Assembly (NCBI GenBank): GCA_037043455.1
Contig: JAWPHD010010204.1
Coordinates: 1 to 64,000, forward strand
Direction: 5' to 3'
From: Cyrtodaria siliqua
Lineage: Eukaryota > Mollusca > Bivalvia > Adapedonta > Hiatellidae
Length of the DNA stretch: 64,000 nucleotides
The position numbers were made by a program, and so were the translations under genes. Position 1 is the first letter of the stretch; each line of letters starts with the position of its first letter. The notes under the pieces were generated by a model. It worked only from the letters and a program-made list of their open reading frames with translations. It was not told the DNA's origin and ran no database searches. Below, one piece after another: positions 62,907 through 64,000 of this stretch.

Positions 62907-64000
62907 TGCAAGAAACTGGACAGAAGAATTGTTGCAAACTAGAACTTGACGAATTGTAACATTAGGTGGATGTTAATGGAATTGATACAGACGTTGTGTT
63001 TTATAGTTATATTTGTCTATTTCTTCTACAGAGTATATCAACTATCACTGTCAAAAGAATGGCTGGGAAATACCATCACCAAAGGAGTTTAACACTACCA
63101 TCACAAACATCCACCAACTGCAGAGGAAATATTAAGAAACATCCTCATTTAAATACATCTATTCTATGGGGGATGTTTCATGAGTGGTCATGTTTTGTTT
63201 GTTTATTTATTTGAACACTGGACTCATGTTTTTATATTAATTAAGATGACAGTGCCTTCGTTTTTGAAAACCGGCTGGATCAGACTATGCAGTTACACCG
63301 GAGTTATGGACATTGATTGATATCAATAATGCTTAAACCGGTTACACCTGTTACGGACATTGATTCAGTTTAATGTGCATATCTGACGATGATAGTGCCT
63401 TTATTATTTTTCATCTGATCTTTACCAGGCTTGGTAATTGATATCAATAACGCTTAAACCTGTTTGAAAACCAGCTGGATCGGACCATGCAGTTCAACCA
63501 GTTAATAATGGACCTTGATGCAGTTTAATGTGCATATCGGACCATGCAGTTACACCGGAGTTATGGACCTTGATTCAGTTTAATGTGCATAAGAAAATAT
63601 ATGACCCTTTTTTCATCAGATTTTTTCGATTTTATCAATGAAAGCTATGATGTGCTGGACGTAGTGTGTCTACTATAAAATGTGCAGCATATATACAAAC
63701 ATATATACATACAGTTACATTTAAACATAATAAGTTATGCAATGTAAGTTCCATAAATAGTCATGCAATGTAAGTTTCTAGTTCCTAGCTGTTAATGTAA
63801 ATACTATTTAAACTTTTGCATCGAGGAGAATTTTAAGAATTTGAAATGATTAATTATAATTAATACACTGAGTTTGGTGATTTGAAGAAACTTTGTATCG
63901 CCGCTTGATATTGAATTATAGATGCATTCTCTTTTGATTGGATAATTTTTTATTTTTTTTCGGATCCCGTATAGTTGAAAATTTAGTTATCACATCTAAA
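62907..64000. repeat. Dispersed repeat I-like sequence, no gene
   Basis: From about 63,240 to 63,600 the phrases GGACATTGATT(G/C), GATATCAATAA(T/C)GCTTAAACC, CCAGCTGGATCGGACCATGC and TTCAGTTTAATGTGCATA recur, related to 47.8-49.2 kb. Near 63,726-63,782 is TTATGCAATGTAAGTT(C/T) in two copies. The remainder is AT-rich without recognised features. Confidence 0.5.

Overview
This is a eukaryotic, AT-rich, intron- and repeat-dense window. Split genes with consensus GT/AG junctions, a Cys-loop receptor, a choline transporter-like (SLC44/CTL) gene and the transposon mix (tRNA-headed SINEs, Tx1/L1-like LINE, pogo-like transposase, short TIR elements) suggest a lophotrochozoan animal, most likely a bivalve mollusc. 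The taxon is an inference from style; no marker gene proves it.

Layout. (1) 1-8,601, minus strand: a nicotinic-type Cys-loop receptor subunit, with a signal-peptide exon at 8,281-8,601 and one large exon running off the left edge (1-880). Its 7.4-kb intron holds an acidic 13-residue-repeat relic, a repeat complex with eight copies of one 20-bp motif, a hAT/ZNF862-like relic and the 3' end of a reverse transcriptase (RT) element. (2) 9.9-12.1 kb, minus: a pogo/Tigger-like DDE transposase with a PHD-like tail, broken into three frames. (3) 12.2-18.9 kb: no recognised gene; foldback elements, a 138-bp element with TTAA flanks, SINEs and a 121-bp tandem repeat. (4) 18,853-22,190: a satellite of 31- and 36-bp units whose first 16 bases match the 3' region of the RT element next to it. 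(5) 22,383-46,131, plus: the C-terminal 389 residues of a CTL protein in 13 exons that all join in phase; the N-terminal part was not found. Its introns carry many RT copies, SINEs, tandem repeats and a LINE nested in a hAT-like element between 180-bp direct repeats. (6) 46-53.9 kb: tandem and dispersed repeats, no gene seen. (7) 53,968-62,906, plus: a degenerate PHD-plus-DUF6589-type gene. One intron contains a 6.2-kb inverted-repeat-bounded element encoding a protein of about 1,550 residues (one frameshift), with zinc-binding motifs, a possible FEN1/PIN-like nuclease and a CXC cysteine-rich tail. (8) 62.9-64 kb: dispersed repeats only.

Only two genes look like intact host genes: the receptor and the CTL transporter, transcribed away from each other. 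Most of the rest is transposon sequence at various stages of decay. The most unusual items are the 54.6-60.8 kb element, the satellite seeded from an RT element, the LINE with very long flanking repeats, and a 149-bp sequence found twice, nearly identical, in two introns of the CTL gene.
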